Source of the DNA: Caulobacterales bacterium
GTDB taxonomy: Bacteria > Pseudomonadota > Alphaproteobacteria > Caulobacterales > Caulobacteraceae
DNA length: 64,000 nt
NCBI GenBank assembly: GCA_016183935.1
Contig: JACPDR010000019.1
Location: forward strand, 62,001 to 126,000
Reading direction: 5' to 3'
Numbering within the stretch: the first letter of the stretch is position 1; each line of letters begins with the position of its first letter. A model generated the notes under the pieces. The model made no database searches. It was given only the letters and a program-made list of their open reading frames with translations, and was not told the DNA's origin. Made by a program: the position numbers and the translations under genes. Below, one piece after another: positions 48,163 to 58,214 of the stretch.

Positions 48163-49857
48163 CTACGCCCCGCCCGCCACGGGCATGGGAATGATCTCGG
48201 CGCCGCCCTCCGGCGCCGTTCGCGCCGCCTGCGCCACCGGCAGGCGCACGGTCACCGCCGTGCCCTCGCCCAGGGTGCTTTCGATGCTCATCCGGCCGCC
48301 GTGCAGTTCGGCGAAGGCGCGCACCAGCGACAGCCCGAGGCCCGTGCCCTGCTGCCGCTGCTCGATCGCACCCGCCTGTTCGAACGGGCGGCCCAGCCGC
48401 TGCGCGTCCTCCGGCGCGATACCGACCCCTGTGTCGGCCACCACGATCTCCAGATAGGGGCCGATGGCCTCCACAGTGACGGTGACCGTCCCGCCGGCCG
48501 GGGTGAATTTCACACCGTTGGACAGCAGGTTCAGAGCGATCTGCTTCACCGCCCGCTTGTCCGCCGAGACCTCGACGGGTTCGTCCGGCAGCACGCCGGT
48601 CAGGAACACGCCCTTCTCCTCGGCGGTGACCCGCACCAGGGCGATGGCGGCCGAGACCAGTTCGCGGGCGTCGAACCGCTCCACGGTCAGGACATAGCGC
48701 TCCGCTTCGATCTTCGACACGTCGAGCACGTCGTTGATCAACTCCAGAAGGTGGCCGCCCGCCTCGTGGATGTTGTCCACATAGGCGGCGTAGCGGTCCG
48801 GCATCGGCCCGAACAGCCGCTGGCGCATGATGTCCGAGAAGCCGAGCACGGCGTTCAGCGGCGTCCTCAGCTCATGGCTCATATTGGCCAGGAAGCGGCT
48901 CTTGCCGGCCTCGCGCGCCTCGGCCTCGGCGCGCGCCGTCTCCAGCCCCAGCTCGTGGGCGTACTGGCTGGTGCCGTCGAACGCCTGGGCGATCAGGCGC
49001 GGCGAGAGCCGGTCCGGGCCGTCCAGCCGCCGCAGGACCAGCTGCACCCGCCGGTCCAGCGCCACTCTCGGCGCGAAGGTGGCGGATGCGTCGAGGCCCT
49101 GGAGGGCCCGCTCGATGGCGGCCAACAGGCGGGGCCGGTCGGGCGCGTGCACCGCCGCGACCAGGCCGTGCTCGAACAGCGGATCGACGGGCAGGGCGGG
49201 CGGCGGCGCGCCGTAGGCGGCCACCACGCGGCCCGACCGTTCCAGCACCAGCGTGAGTCCCGGCTGCGCCGCCAGCAGCCATCCGACCTTGGCGGCCTCG
49301 CTTTCGGCCGTGACCAGTCGTCTCTCGCGGTCGCGCCACGACAGGCGGACGGCCAGCGCCGCCGCCCCCGCCGTCAGCACCGCCGAGATCTCGGCCAGGG
49401 CGAGCACGCTCGGCGGCGGACCCGCGAGCCAGGCCGAGAACAGGCCGGTCAGCGCCGCTGCGCCGACTCCGAGCGCGCCCGCCTGCACCGGACGCACGCC
49501 GCCCAGCGCCAGGCCCGCCGTCAGCGGCAGGAAGACGAAGCCGGCCAACGGGCCGGTCAGCCCCCCGGTCAGGCCCGCCGCCACCATGGCCGCCAGCCCC
49601 CACAGCCCGACCAGCGTCATCCGTTCCCGCGGGCCGTCGCGCTGCAGCAGGCTCAGGCCGGTCACGCCCGGCACGATCATGGCCAGCACGCCGTAGAAGA
49701 CCGGTCCCTCGATTCCGCCCAGCCAGCGGCCGCCGAGGGCCAGCAGCGCCGCGGCCACGGCCCAGCCGGCGTGCCAGGCGGCCAGCGCCGGACGATCACC
49801 CTGCGGCGCGCGGCCGGTCGGCGTCTCCGGGGCGGCGATGTCGGCGGACGGGGTCAA
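48163..49857 (-). CDS. Membrane sensor histidine kinase (DivJ/PleC-like)
   Basis: 564 residues. About six membrane helices in residues 25-175 are followed by a PAS-like region (residues about 200-300), then the HisKA motif NMSHELRTPLNAVLGFSDIM with His about 337, N box LLSNGVKFTPAGG, and ATP-lid motifs DTGVGIAPED and GTGLGLSLV. The FGPMPDRYAAYVDNIHEAGGHLL stretch after the H box (in parts) is typical of DivJ/PleC relatives in Caulobacterales, and the six-helix N-terminus suggests DivJ. The exact orthology needs a tree. Confidence 0.88.
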   Translation of the reverse strand: MTPSADIAAPETPTGRAPQGDRPALAAWHAGWAVAAALLALGGRWLGGIEGPVFYGVLAMIVPGVTGLSLLQRDGPRERMTLVGLWGLAAMVAAGLTGGLTGPLAGFVFLPLTAGLALGGVRPVQAGALGVGAAALTGLFSAWLAGPPPSVLALAEISAVLTAGAAALAVRLSWRDRERRLVTAESEAAKVGWLLAAQPGLTLVLERSGRVVAAYGAPPPALPVDPLFEHGLVAAVHAPDRPRLLAAIERALQGLDASATFAPRVALDRRVQLVLRRLDGPDRLSPRLIAQAFDGTSQYAHELGLETARAEAEAREAGKSRFLANMSHELRTPLNAVLGFSDIMRQRLFGPMPDRYAAYVDNIHEAGGHLLELINDVLDVSKIEAERYVLTVERFDARELVSAAIALVRVTAEEKGVFLTGVLPDEPVEVSADKRAVKQIALNLLSNGVKFTPAGGTVTVTVEAIGPYLEIVVADTGVGIAPEDAQRLGRPFEQAGAIEQRQQGTGLGLSLVRAFAELHGGRMSIESTLGEGTAVTVRLPVAQAARTAPEGGAEIIPMPVAGGA

Positions 49858-50030
49858 GGGGGAAATCGGACCGGGTTGAGGACGGGCGAGTGGCCGGAAA
49901 GTCTAGCCCCTCGGGCGAGTCGTCCAAAGCGCGCACCCGCCAGAGGGGAGCATCCCACGGTCGAAACGGCGGTTTCCCGGACGCCGGGGCGGTGTTGTGG
50001 TCAGCCCCCCGGCGGCTTATCTGCCCCTCG

Positions 50031-50468
50031 ATGCCTCACGACCTTCCCGCCGCCGCCTCGATTGAGGCCACCCTCGCCGAACTGGTCGAGGAGTTCGACC
50101 TCCTCGGCGACTGGGAGGGGCGGATCGAGTACGTCATCGAGCTCGGCAAGGATCTGGCGCCCCTGCCGGACGCGGATCGCGTCGAGGGCAACAAGGTGCC
50201 GGGCTGCGCCGCCCAGGTCTGGCTGGCGGTGCGGCGCGAGGATGGACGGCTGCAGTTCCTCGCCGACAGCGACAGCGCCCTGTCCAAGGGCAATATCGCC
50301 CTGCTGCTCCGGCTCTACTCCAACCGGACGCCGGCCGAGATCCTCGCCTTCGACGCGCGCGCCGCCCTCGACCGCCTGGGCCTGCCCTCGGCGCTTACGC
50401 GTCAGCGGGCCAACGGGCTCAACGCCATGGTCGGCCGCATCCGCGAGGCCGCCCTGGCCGCCGCCTGA
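50031..50468 (+). CDS. sufE: SufE family Fe-S assembly protein
   Basis: 145 residues. SufE signatures: DLLGDWEGRIEYVIELGK, the sulfur-acceptor Cys in NKVPGCAAQVWLAV, and the later SKGNIALLLRLYSNRTPAEIL. SufE takes persulfide from SufS. Normal length; no suf operon genes are nearby. The ATG at 50031 matches the conserved start. Confidence 0.93.
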   Translation: MPHDLPAAASIEATLAELVEEFDLLGDWEGRIEYVIELGKDLAPLPDADRVEGNKVPGCAAQVWLAVRREDGRLQFLADSDSALSKGNIALLLRLYSNRTPAEILAFDARAALDRLGLPSALTRQRANGLNAMVGRIREAALAAA

Positions 50469-50471
50469 CCG

Positions 50472-51008
50472 TCAGTAGTAGGAGCCGCGCGCCGCCAGCA
50501 CTGGCGGGTGGCCCGACCGTTCGCTCACGTCGATCCGGAGGGCGACCTCCTCCGGATGGACCGTGTGGCGATCCCAGCGCCAGGGATCGCCGGGCGGCTG
50601 GGACCACAGCGGGTTGCCGCGTACGATCAGTCCGGCGACCTGCGCCAGCTGGCGTGCGCTGGCCTGGTTCGACCAGACGCCGCAGGTGACCGAATAGACG
50701 TCGGCGTCACCCTCGGTGACCGTGCCCTCCTCGATCCGCAGGCGCCAGCGGCCGTCCTTCGAGACCATCTCGACCTCGGAGGCCCACTCGTCCAGCGGCG
50801 CGTTGTCTCCGACCGGGCGGCGGAACTCCATGTCGCGGGCGGCGCGGATCGCGCTCTCGAACGACTTGGCCCGACTGGCGTAGGGCAGGCAGACCCGCGC
50901 CATCGCCAGGCCCGGGAAGATGTCCTGGGCGCCGGCCGGCGTCGCCGCCGACGAGATCGCGGAAACAGCGGCGAGGGCCGCAAGCGCGACAGACTTCACA
51001 ACCAACAC
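50472..51008 (-). CDS. Hypothetical secreted protein
   Basis: 178 residues from a GTG at 51008 with GGGGG a few bases upstream; a second GTG at 50999 is also possible. A signal peptide (SVALAALAAVSAISSAATPAGAQ) precedes a mature region with IFPGLAMARVCLPYASRAKSFESAI and SVTCGVWSN, an even two cysteines. No family recognised. It lies 3 bases from the convergent sufE stop. Confidence 0.65.
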   Translation of the reverse strand: MLVVKSVALAALAAVSAISSAATPAGAQDIFPGLAMARVCLPYASRAKSFESAIRAARDMEFRRPVGDNAPLDEWASEVEMVSKDGRWRLRIEEGTVTEGDADVYSVTCGVWSNQASARQLAQVAGLIVRGNPLWSQPPGDPWRWDRHTVHPEEVALRIDVSERSGHPPVLAARGSYY

Positions 51009-51155
51009 TAGACCCCCGGGGGCGGCCGATCCGCGGCTCTGCCCATGACAGGGCCGCGCTCCCTGCGGAGGCGCGGCCTGAGACAAACCCTAGGGCCGAA
51101 GCCGGCCCCGGCAAAGTTACGAGCCTGTAACGTGCCGCCGGCCCCGCTCCGTCGC

Positions 51156-51869
51156 TCAACCGATGCGATAGTGCGCCGCCAGCGCGCGCAGGCCCGCCTT
51201 CAGCACCGCCTTGCCCGCCCGCCGGCGCAGACCCAGCCCCTGCTCGGCGGCCTGCAGGGCGCTGGCCTGGATGCAGACCGCCTCGACCATCCGCCGGGCC
51301 CCGCCGCAGGCCGCCAGCGCCGCCTCGACCCGCCGCGCCGCGGCCAAAGCCCGGTCGCCCGGTTCCGCACGGACCGCCGAGCCGCCGCCGGCGCGGGGCA
51401 GGGCGTCCCAGCGCATGGTCAGCGAGGGGCCGGCCAGGGCGATCTCGGCGTCGGCCGCCAGCCGCTCGGCCGCGGCGCGTTCGGCCCGTTCGATCCACGG
51501 CCGCCCCGCCGCGTCTCGCCGCCCCGACAGCCAGGCGATGGGCGACGGGGCGAGGTTGGCCCGATGCGACTGCATCCGGCCGCTCCGGTCCATCACCGTC
51601 CGCACCCCCTCGACCAGACCCGGCCGCCCCGCCGCCGGCGCTCCGGTCTCCGGCCCGGCCGCACGCCGGGCGACCCAGCCGCCGCCGGGTCGCGCGCTCA
51701 GGCCCGGGTCGGCGACCAGGCTTCGGAAGCCCGCCTCGTCCACCGCCATCAGCACACGCGACCGCCGGTCCGCGCCCACGCGCAGGGCGTAGCCGCCGTC
51801 GGGCGTCGCCTCGATCCAGCCGTGCGGCCGCGCCAGCAGCCGCCGGGCCCGGCCCGCCTCGCCGCTCAT
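51156..51869 (-). CDS. DUF6456 domain-containing protein
   Basis: 237 residues. Middle region: NLAPSPIAWLSGRRDAAGRPWIERAERAAAERLAADAEIALAGPSLTMRW (in parts) is the DUF6456 pattern (SPxxWLxxRxD followed by GERLRxD). The C-terminus is Arg/Ala-rich and helical (ALQAAEQGLGLRRRAGKAVLKAGLRALAAHY in parts). Function unknown. Its start overlaps the upstream DnaA-domain-like gene by ATGA, so the two are probably one functional unit divergent from ctrA. Confidence 0.78.
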   Translation of the reverse strand: MSGEAGRARRLLARPHGWIEATPDGGYALRVGADRRSRVLMAVDEAGFRSLVADPGLSARPGGGWVARRAAGPETGAPAAGRPGLVEGVRTVMDRSGRMQSHRANLAPSPIAWLSGRRDAAGRPWIERAERAAAERLAADAEIALAGPSLTMRWDALPRAGGGSAVRAEPGDRALAAARRVEAALAACGGARRMVEAVCIQASALQAAEQGLGLRRRAGKAVLKAGLRALAAHYRIG

Positions 51870-52222
51870 GCCGTCAGCTCGCACGCCGGCGCCTCCAGCA
51901 CGTCCTTCACGCACCGCTCCAGCCGGTCCAGCAGATCGTCGAAGGCGCTCCGGTCGCGTCCGTCCTCGGCCCAGCGGCAGGCCGCCGCCGCCGTCGCCCG
52001 GTTCAGCCCGAAGGCGTGCCCGACCCGATCCATCGGCCAGCCGAACGTCACATAGGCCAGATACATGGCCAGCCAGCGCGCCCGGCAGGCCTTGCCCTCC
52101 AGCCGCCGCCGGCTCTCCAGCCGTTCCTTGGGCACGCCCGTGGAGGCGGCGACCAGCTGCAGCGCCAGCCCCGCCTTGATCCTGTCCTCCTGCCGCACCG
52201 GCACCTGATATGCTTGGTCCAC
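51866..52222 (-). CDS. DnaA domain IV-like (Bac_DnaA_C) DNA-binding protein
   Basis: 118 residues from GTG at 52222, with GGGAGA a few bases upstream. The core CRARWLAMYLAYVTFGWPMDRVGHAFGLNRATAAAACRWAED (read in parts) matches the DnaA domain IV helix-turn-helix, where domain IV has RxIAMYLxRE...GxxFGxRDHTTVxHAxxKI. No ATPase domain is present. It may compete with DnaA or bind DnaA-box-like sites. Coupled to the DUF6456 gene and divergent from ctrA. Confidence 0.75.
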   Translation of the reverse strand: MDQAYQVPVRQEDRIKAGLALQLVAASTGVPKERLESRRRLEGKACRARWLAMYLAYVTFGWPMDRVGHAFGLNRATAAAACRWAEDGRDRSAFDDLLDRLERCVKDVLEAPACELTA

Positions 52223-52327
52223 CTGATCTCTCCCATCCTCCGGACCGCCCGCGCGGGGCGGCGTCCGTGATAGGAATATATGTCTATGATCCGTCGAAAT
52301 CGGACGCATCCGCGGGGTCGCAGCGGC

Positions 52328-52442
52328 GAATCGTTAAAAATCACGTTGTCTTGACTCGGGACTCTCGACGGCGATTCGCAAATCAGCCTACGATTCGCTA
52401 TCGAGCGGTCGTTAACCCTTCTTAAGGTTTTCGGCGGTTAAC
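52328..52442 (+). promoter_or_regulatory. ctrA: ctrA upstream region with five GANTC sites and TTAA motifs
   Basis: Five GANTC sequences lie at 52328, 52353, 52360, 52373 and 52392, all within 69 bases. TTAA motifs are at 52412-52415, 52422-52425 and 52438-52442 (GTTAAC), 70-100 bases before the ctrA start. In Caulobacter the ctrA P1 promoter is controlled by CcrM methylation of GANTC, and CtrA itself acts at TTAA-type sites. The density here is well above chance for a high-GC genome. Confidence 0.75.
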
Positions 52443-52509
52443 GTTCGAACAAGGTTACCGGAAACGGAGCCGTTACATTTACGGCCAAGCTTTGCCTGGA
52501 GGGGCATCA

Positions 52510-53217
<708 letters not shown>

Positions 53218-53240
53218 TCGGGCGACAACCGAACAAGACA

Positions 53241-53272
53241 ACGCCCGCCGGATCGCTCCGGCGGGCGTTTTC
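53241..53272 (+). terminator. ctrA: Rho-independent terminator of ctrA
   Basis: The stem ACGCCCGCCGGA/TCCGGCGGGCGT with loop TCGC at 53241-53268 is followed by TTTTC, 24 bases after the ctrA stop. A second hairpin of nearly identical sequence (ACGCCCGCCG...CGGCGGGCGT) lies at 53436-53464, just beyond the rhlE-like stop, and may end the convergent transcript. Confidence 0.92.
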
Positions 53273-53289
53273 GTGACTCCCACATCACC

Positions 53290-53329
53290 ACCGTCATCCT
53301 CGGGCTTTGACCCGGGGATCAGACCATCC
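53290..53329. repeat. Single arm of the GTCATCCTCGGG-type dispersed repeat
   Basis: The arm matches the left arms at 41812 and 48003 with one extra T in the loop (CCTCGGG-CTTTGA-CCCGGGG) and continues ATCAGACCATCC. No inverted partner is seen nearby. It lies in the gap between the convergent ctrA and rhlE-like genes. Confidence 0.75.
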
Positions 53330-53488
53330 GCCGCACGGTCTCAGCCGAAGCGCGCGCTTCTTTACCGCGCCTGCCTTTGCGCCTGACCCCTGTGGCAAGC
53401 CCCAAAGGGGACGGATGAAGAGAGGTGAATACGACAACGCCCGCCGAATCTCTCCGGCGGGCGTCATGACGTTCAGAAAGCCGGAGGC

Positions 53489-54997
53489 CTAGGCCTTGGC
53501 GTAACCCTGTCCGCCGTTCGACGGACGCCGGCGCCGGGGGCGGCGCTTGATCTCGCCGTCCGGCTTGGCCGCCACGGCCACGCCGCCGCCGTTGCGCGGG
53601 TCGTTGTGGGCCTGACGCGGCCGTTCGCCGGCCATCGGGTCATAGGCCCGCTCCGGCGTCGGGCGCACGTCGCGGCCCGGACCGGCCTTGCGGACGCGGT
53701 GCGGCTGCCCGCCGCCCTCCAGCTTGACGCCGTCGCGGCGCGGATTGCGGTTGCGTCCCGGGCCGCGGCCGCCCCGGCCGTCACGCTCCTCGCGCTCCGG
53801 CATGGTCGCCTTCTTGCCGACGCCGGCCGCCATGATCGAGGCGTCCAGCTGGCCCAGCTGCTTGTCGTTGCGGCGGTCGATGGCCGGGATTTTCTGGCGC
53901 GTGACCTTCTCGATGTCGCGCAGCAGCTTCATCTCGTCGCCGGCCACGAAGCTGATCGCCGTGCCGTCGGCGCCGGCGCGGGCCGTCCGGCCGATGCGGT
54001 GCACATAGGCTTCCGGCACGAACGGCAGCTCGAAGTTGACCACGTGCGAGACGCCGTCGACGTCGATGCCGCGCGCGGCGATGTCGGTCGCCACCAGCAC
54101 CCGCAGCTTGCCCGCCTTGAAGGCGGCCAGGGTGCGCTCGCGCTGCGGCTGGCTCTTGTTGCCGTGGATGGCCCCCGCCTCGACGCCGCCGGCTTCCAGA
54201 TAGGCGGCCACCTTGTCGGCGCCGTGCTTGGTCTTGGTGAAGACCAGGCAGCGGGTGAAGGTCGGGTCCGAGAACATCTCAGTCAGCAGGGCGCGCTTGC
54301 GGCCTTGTTCGATGTGGATCACCGACTGGTTGATGCGCTGCACGGTGGTCGCCTGCGGCGTCACCTGGACCTTGACCGGGTCCTTGAGCAGTTCGCCCGC
54401 CAGCTTGCCGATCTCGGTCGGCATGGTGGCCGAGAAGAACAGGTTCTGGCGCTTGGCCGGAATGCGGCTGACGATCTGGCGGATCGGCTTGACGAAGCCG
54501 AGGTCCAGCATCTGGTCGGCCTCGTCCAGCACGAAGATCTCGGTGCGGCTCAGGTCCAGCGTCTTCTGCTGCATGTGGTCCAGCAGGCGGCCGGGGGTGG
54601 CCACCAGCACGTCGAGGCCCTGTTGCAGGGCGCGCTCCTGCGGTCCGTACTTCACGCCGCCGAAGATCACGGCGACGCGGAAGCCGAGGTGTTTGCCGTA
54701 GGTCTTGAAGCTCTCGGCGATCTGGCTGGCCAGTTCGCGCGTCGGCGACAGAATCAGCACCCGCGAGGTGCGGGGCACCGGCGGGGTGCGGTTGGCGGCC
54801 AGGCGATGCAGGATCGGCAGGGCGAAGGCCGCGGTCTTGCCGGTGCCGGTCTGGGCGATGCCCAGCAGGTCCTTGCCGGCCATCACGTCGGGGATGGCCT
54901 GCTGCTGGATCGGGGTCGGCGTCGTATAGCCTTCCGAGGCCAGCGCCTGGAGGAGGGCCGGATTCAGGCCCATGGTGTCGAAGGTCTTGTTGCTCAC
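53489..54997 (-). CDS. DEAD-box RNA helicase (RhlE-like)
   Basis: 502 residues from GTG at 54997 (VSNKTFDTMGL). Helicase motifs in order: Q motif PTPIQQQAIP, Walker A AQTGTGKTAAFALPI, PTRELASQI, VATPGRLLDHM, DEAD in FVLDEADQMLDLG, SATMP, LVATDIAARGIDV and HRIGRTARAG. The C-terminal 110 residues are basic and Arg/Gly/Pro-rich (GRGGRGPGRNRNPRRDG), as in RhlE and CsdA relatives that handle RNA in the cold. Length and tail suit RhlE. Confidence 0.93.
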   Translation of the reverse strand: MSNKTFDTMGLNPALLQALASEGYTTPTPIQQQAIPDVMAGKDLLGIAQTGTGKTAAFALPILHRLAANRTPPVPRTSRVLILSPTRELASQIAESFKTYGKHLGFRVAVIFGGVKYGPQERALQQGLDVLVATPGRLLDHMQQKTLDLSRTEIFVLDEADQMLDLGFVKPIRQIVSRIPAKRQNLFFSATMPTEIGKLAGELLKDPVKVQVTPQATTVQRINQSVIHIEQGRKRALLTEMFSDPTFTRCLVFTKTKHGADKVAAYLEAGGVEAGAIHGNKSQPQRERTLAAFKAGKLRVLVATDIAARGIDVDGVSHVVNFELPFVPEAYVHRIGRTARAGADGTAISFVAGDEMKLLRDIEKVTRQKIPAIDRRNDKQLGQLDASIMAAGVGKKATMPEREERDGRGGRGPGRNRNPRRDGVKLEGGGQPHRVRKAGPGRDVRPTPERAYDPMAGERPRQAHNDPRNGGGVAVAAKPDGEIKRRPRRRRPSNGGQGYAKA

Positions 54998-55678
54998 GTG
55001 GAATGTTCTTTCGCGTATGCGGCGACGCGCAACAGGCCTCATGGCCGTAAGGCTGGCGCCGCCAGTCCCGATGGGATGTCAGCGTGACATCGTCGGGGTG
55101 GATCGGGCGCCGCCCCGCGTGTCCGGGCAGCGAATGAATCTTGAGGGCCGGCCGCTGCTACAGTCAGGTCTTCGGTTCGGAAGACCCACACGCGCTGGAG
55201 CGCACCGGTAATCGCAATTGTGCGACGCAGCGTAAGTGGCCTTTCAATGCGGCCAAGTCAAGGCGTGGGGGTTAATCGCCGCCGCCTGTCTCCTCCCTGT
55301 CGCGAGGCGATGGGGAGGGGAACCGCAAAGCGGTGGGGGGGCCATGACGCTGCGCTGGCAATCCGCGGAATTATAGTCTGATAGCGCGGAAAGTCTCCCG
55401 CGTTTCCAGACGTATCGCCTTATCCCGAACCAATCTTCCCGCTTGGGGAAACGGCGGGCGCACAATGCCGCCCGTCCTGTCGCCCGACAGACGCTGGTCT
55501 TTGACAATCACATCCGCCGCTGCACCCCGGGAGCGCGTCGCAAATGCACTCTTCGGACGCTTCGGACGGCTTTTTTGAGTTTTCCCCGGGTAAAAGTCGC
55601 CCTCTGCTGCATCGCAAAAATCCCGCTCGACTTCCCCGAGGTCATCACGGAATGTTACAGCCCGCTCAGGAGACGCCC
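54998..55678. other. Long gene-free region between the DEAD helicase and glcB genes
   Basis: About 680 bases with no supported ORF. It holds likely leaders of both divergent genes. Visible items: a hairpin CCTCCC...GCGAGGCGATGGGGAGG at 55292-55318 of repeat type, a small CCGC-AAA-GCGG hairpin at 55323-55333, and a run of T (CGGCTTTTTTGAG) at about 55566-55578 that could end a short transcript before glcB. A regulatory RNA is possible but not shown. Confidence 0.5.
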
Positions 55679-57781
55679 ATGCCGACGACGCCGCGCGCCG
55701 GGCTGCAGGTCGCCCACGACCTCGCCGCCTTCATCGAGACCGAGGTCCTGCCCGGCCTCGACCTCGACGCGAACGCTTTCTGGGCCGGCGCCGCCGACGT
55801 CTTCGCCCGCTTCGCCCCGGAGAACCGCCGGCTGCTGGCCGTCCGCGACGGGCTGCAGGCCCGCATCGACGCCTGGTACGCCGAACGCCGCGGCCAGCGG
55901 TATGACGTCGCCGCCGCCACGGCCTTCCTGCGCGAGATCGGCTATCTCGCCCCGGGGCCCGGCCCCTTCGGCGTCGGCACGCGCAATGTCGACCCCGAGG
56001 TCGCCAGCCTCGCCGGGCCCCAGCTGGTCGTGCCCATCCTCAACGCCCGTTTCGTGCTCAACGCCGCCAACGCCCGCTGGGGCAGTCTCTACGACGCCCT
56101 CTACGGCACGGACGCGCTCGGCGACCTGCCCCGGGGCGGCGGCTACGACTCCGAACGCGGCGCCCGCGTCGTCGCCCGCGCCAAGGCCTTCCTCGACGAG
56201 GTCGTGCCGCTGGCGGAGGGCCGCTGGGCCGACCTGACTGATCCGCACAACGGCATCGCCATCCGCGAGCCCGGCCAGTACGTCGGCCACACGGACCGCT
56301 CGCGCCTCTTCCGCCATCACGGCCTGCACATCGAGGTCGTGTTCGATCCGGACCACCCGATCGGCCGCACCGACCCGGCCGGCATTTCGGACGTCGTGAT
56401 CGAGGCAGCCCTGTCGACCATCGTCGATCTCGAGGACTCGGTCGCCGCGGTCGACGCCGCCGACAAGGTCGCCGCGTACCGGAATTGGCTCGGCCTGATG
56501 AAGGGCGACCTGGCCGAAACCTTCGACAAGGGCGGCGAACGCCTGACCCGCACCCTCGCCCCCGACCGCACCTTCGACGCCCCCGACGGTTCGACGGTCA
56601 CCCTGCCGGGCCGCGCGCTGCTGTTCGTCCGTAACGTCGGCCACCTGATGACCACCCCGGCCATCTGCCTGCCCGACGGCTCGGAGGCCCCCGAAGGCGT
56701 CCTCGACGCCATCGTCACCTCGCTGATCGCGATGCACGACCTGAAAGGGCAGGGGCGGTTCCGCAACAGCCGCGCCGGCTCGGTCTACATCGTCAAACCC
56801 AAGATGCACGGCCCCGACGAGTGCGCCTTCACCGACGCACTGTTCGACGCCGTCGAGGACCTGCTGGGCCTGCCGGGCCACACCCTCAAGGTCGGCGTCA
56901 TGGACGAGGAACGGCGCACCTCGGCCAACCTCGCCGCCTGCATCCACGCGGTGAAGGATCGGATCGTCTTCATCAACACCGGCTTCCTCGACCGCACCGG
57001 CGACGAGATCCACACGGCGATGCGGGCCGGCCCCGTGGTGCGCAAGGGCGACATCAAGTCATCGGACTGGATCGCCGCCTATGAAGCCCGCAACGTCGCC
57101 ATCGGCCTCGCCTGCGGCCTCGACGGCAAGGCCCAGATCGGCAAGGGCATGTGGGCCGCGCCCGACCGCATGGCCGAGATGCTCGACCAGAAGGCGGCCC
57201 ATCCGAAGACCGGCGCCAACACGGCCTGGGTGCCCAGCCCGACCGCCGCCACCCTGCACGCGCTGCACTACCACCAGACCGACGTCTTCGCCCTGCGCGA
57301 CGCCATCGCCGCCCGCCCGGTCCCCGGCCTCGACGCCCTGCTGACCCCGCCGCTGGCGCAGGGCCGAAACTGGTCGGAACAGGAGATCGCCGAGGAGCTC
57401 GACAACAACGCCCAGGGCCTGCTCGGCTACGTCGTCCGCTGGATCGACCAGGGCGTCGGCTGCTCCAAGGTGCCCGACATCCACGACGTCGGCCTGATGG
57501 AGGACCGCGCCACCCTGCGCATCTCATCCCAGCACATGGCCAACTGGTTGCTGCACGGCGTCTGCACCGCTGAACAGGTCGACGCCGCATTGCTGCGCAT
57601 GGCCGCGAGGGTCGACGCCCAGAACGCCGCCGACCCGCTCTACCGTCCCATGGCCCCGGACCCCGCCGCCAGCCTCGCCTTCCAGGCCGCCCGGGCGCTG
57701 GTGTTCGAGGGCGCCGCCCAGCCCAACGGCTACACCGAGCCGCTCCTCCACGCCTTCCGTCGCCGCGCGAAGGGCGGCTGA
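55679..57781 (+). CDS. glcB: Malate synthase G
   Basis: 700 residues from ATG 55679 with CAGGAG upstream (the frame is open from 55544). Signatures of the G isoform: [30 protein letters not shown] in parts, the RNVGHLM strand, [46 protein letters not shown] and the SCKVPD-like [21 protein letters not shown]. It condenses glyoxylate and acetyl-CoA to malate. Slightly shorter than the usual 720. Confidence 0.97.
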   Translation: MPTTPRAGLQVAHDLAAFIETEVLPGLDLDANAFWAGAADVFARFAPENRRLLAVRDGLQARIDAWYAERRGQRYDVAAATAFLREIGYLAPGPGPFGVGTRNVDPEVASLAGPQLVVPILNARFVLNAANARWGSLYDALYGTDALGDLPRGGGYDSERGARVVARAKAFLDEVVPLAEGRWADLTDPHNGIAIREPGQYVGHTDRSRLFRHHGLHIEVVFDPDHPIGRTDPAGISDVVIEAALSTIVDLEDSVAAVDAADKVAAYRNWLGLMKGDLAETFDKGGERLTRTLAPDRTFDAPDGSTVTLPGRALLFVRNVGHLMTTPAICLPDGSEAPEGVLDAIVTSLIAMHDLKGQGRFRNSRAGSVYIVKPKMHGPDECAFTDALFDAVEDLLGLPGHTLKVGVMDEERRTSANLAACIHAVKDRIVFINTGFLDRTGDEIHTAMRAGPVVRKGDIKSSDWIAAYEARNVAIGLACGLDGKAQIGKGMWAAPDRMAEMLDQKAAHPKTGANTAWVPSPTAATLHALHYHQTDVFALRDAIAARPVPGLDALLTPPLAQGRNWSEQEIAEELDNNAQGLLGYVVRWIDQGVGCSKVPDIHDVGLMEDRATLRISSQHMANWLLHGVCTAEQVDAALLRMAARVDAQNAADPLYRPMAPDPAASLAFQAARALVFEGAAQPNGYTEPLLHAFRRRAKGG

Positions 57782-57804
57782 AACCCACCTGTGACGAACG
57801 CCGG

Positions 57805-57841
57805 TTGACAGCCTCATACAGTATGCGCCATACACTGTATG
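57805..57841 (+). promoter_or_regulatory. Promoter and nested palindrome upstream of padR-like gene
   Basis: TTGACA at 57805-57810 (-35) is followed by the inverted repeat CATACAGT (57815-57822) and ACTGTATG (57834-57841). Inside lies a second repeat GTATG-CGC-CATAC. The palindromes cover the -10 position (about CATACA to TACACT), the pattern expected of an autorepressing PadR operator. Confidence 0.7.
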
Positions 57842-57872
57842 ACACACACTATGTGGCGGACAGGGAAGCGGC

Positions 57873-58202
57873 ATGAGCGTCGATCCGGACCTCTTTGAAT
57901 CCATGCGGCTGGAACTGCGGCGCGGCTCGCTGGTGCTGGCCGTGCTCGCCTGCCTCAGGACCGAGCGCTACGGCTACACCCTGCGCCAGGCCCTGGCCGC
58001 CGACGGGCTGGAGATGGAGGAATCGACCCTCTACCCGCTGCTGCGCCGGCTCGAGAGCCAGGGGCTGCTCGATAGCGAATGGCGCGAGGAGGAGAAGCGG
58101 AAGAAGCGCTTCTACGTCCTGTCCGCCGCCGGAACCGAAATGCTGGCCGCCCTGGCCGACGAATGGCGGGGCATCAACGCCTCGCTCGACAAGCTGCTCT
58201 GA
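57873..58202 (+). CDS. PadR family transcriptional regulator
   Basis: 109 residues. The PadR winged helix is clear: LRRGSLVLAVLACLRTERYGYTL, then MEESTLYPLLRRLESQGLL and EKRKKRFYVLSAAG. It binds DNA as a dimer and usually represses its own operon. Followed 12 bases later by the HAAS-domain membrane protein gene. Confidence 0.93.
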   Translation: MSVDPDLFESMRLELRRGSLVLAVLACLRTERYGYTLRQALAADGLEMEESTLYPLLRRLESQGLLDSEWREEEKRKKRFYVLSAAGTEMLAALADEWRGINASLDKLL

Positions 58203-58214
58203 GGGGAAACCGAG

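Noticed and set aside
53307-53492. A 61-residue ORF between ctrA and the helicase gene
   Set aside because: It is built from a dispersed repeat and a terminator-like hairpin, with no ribosome-binding site.
54998-55678. A structured regulatory RNA in the long gap before glcB
   Set aside because: Some hairpins and a T-run exist, but no known RNA fold can be recognised and no conservation data are available.
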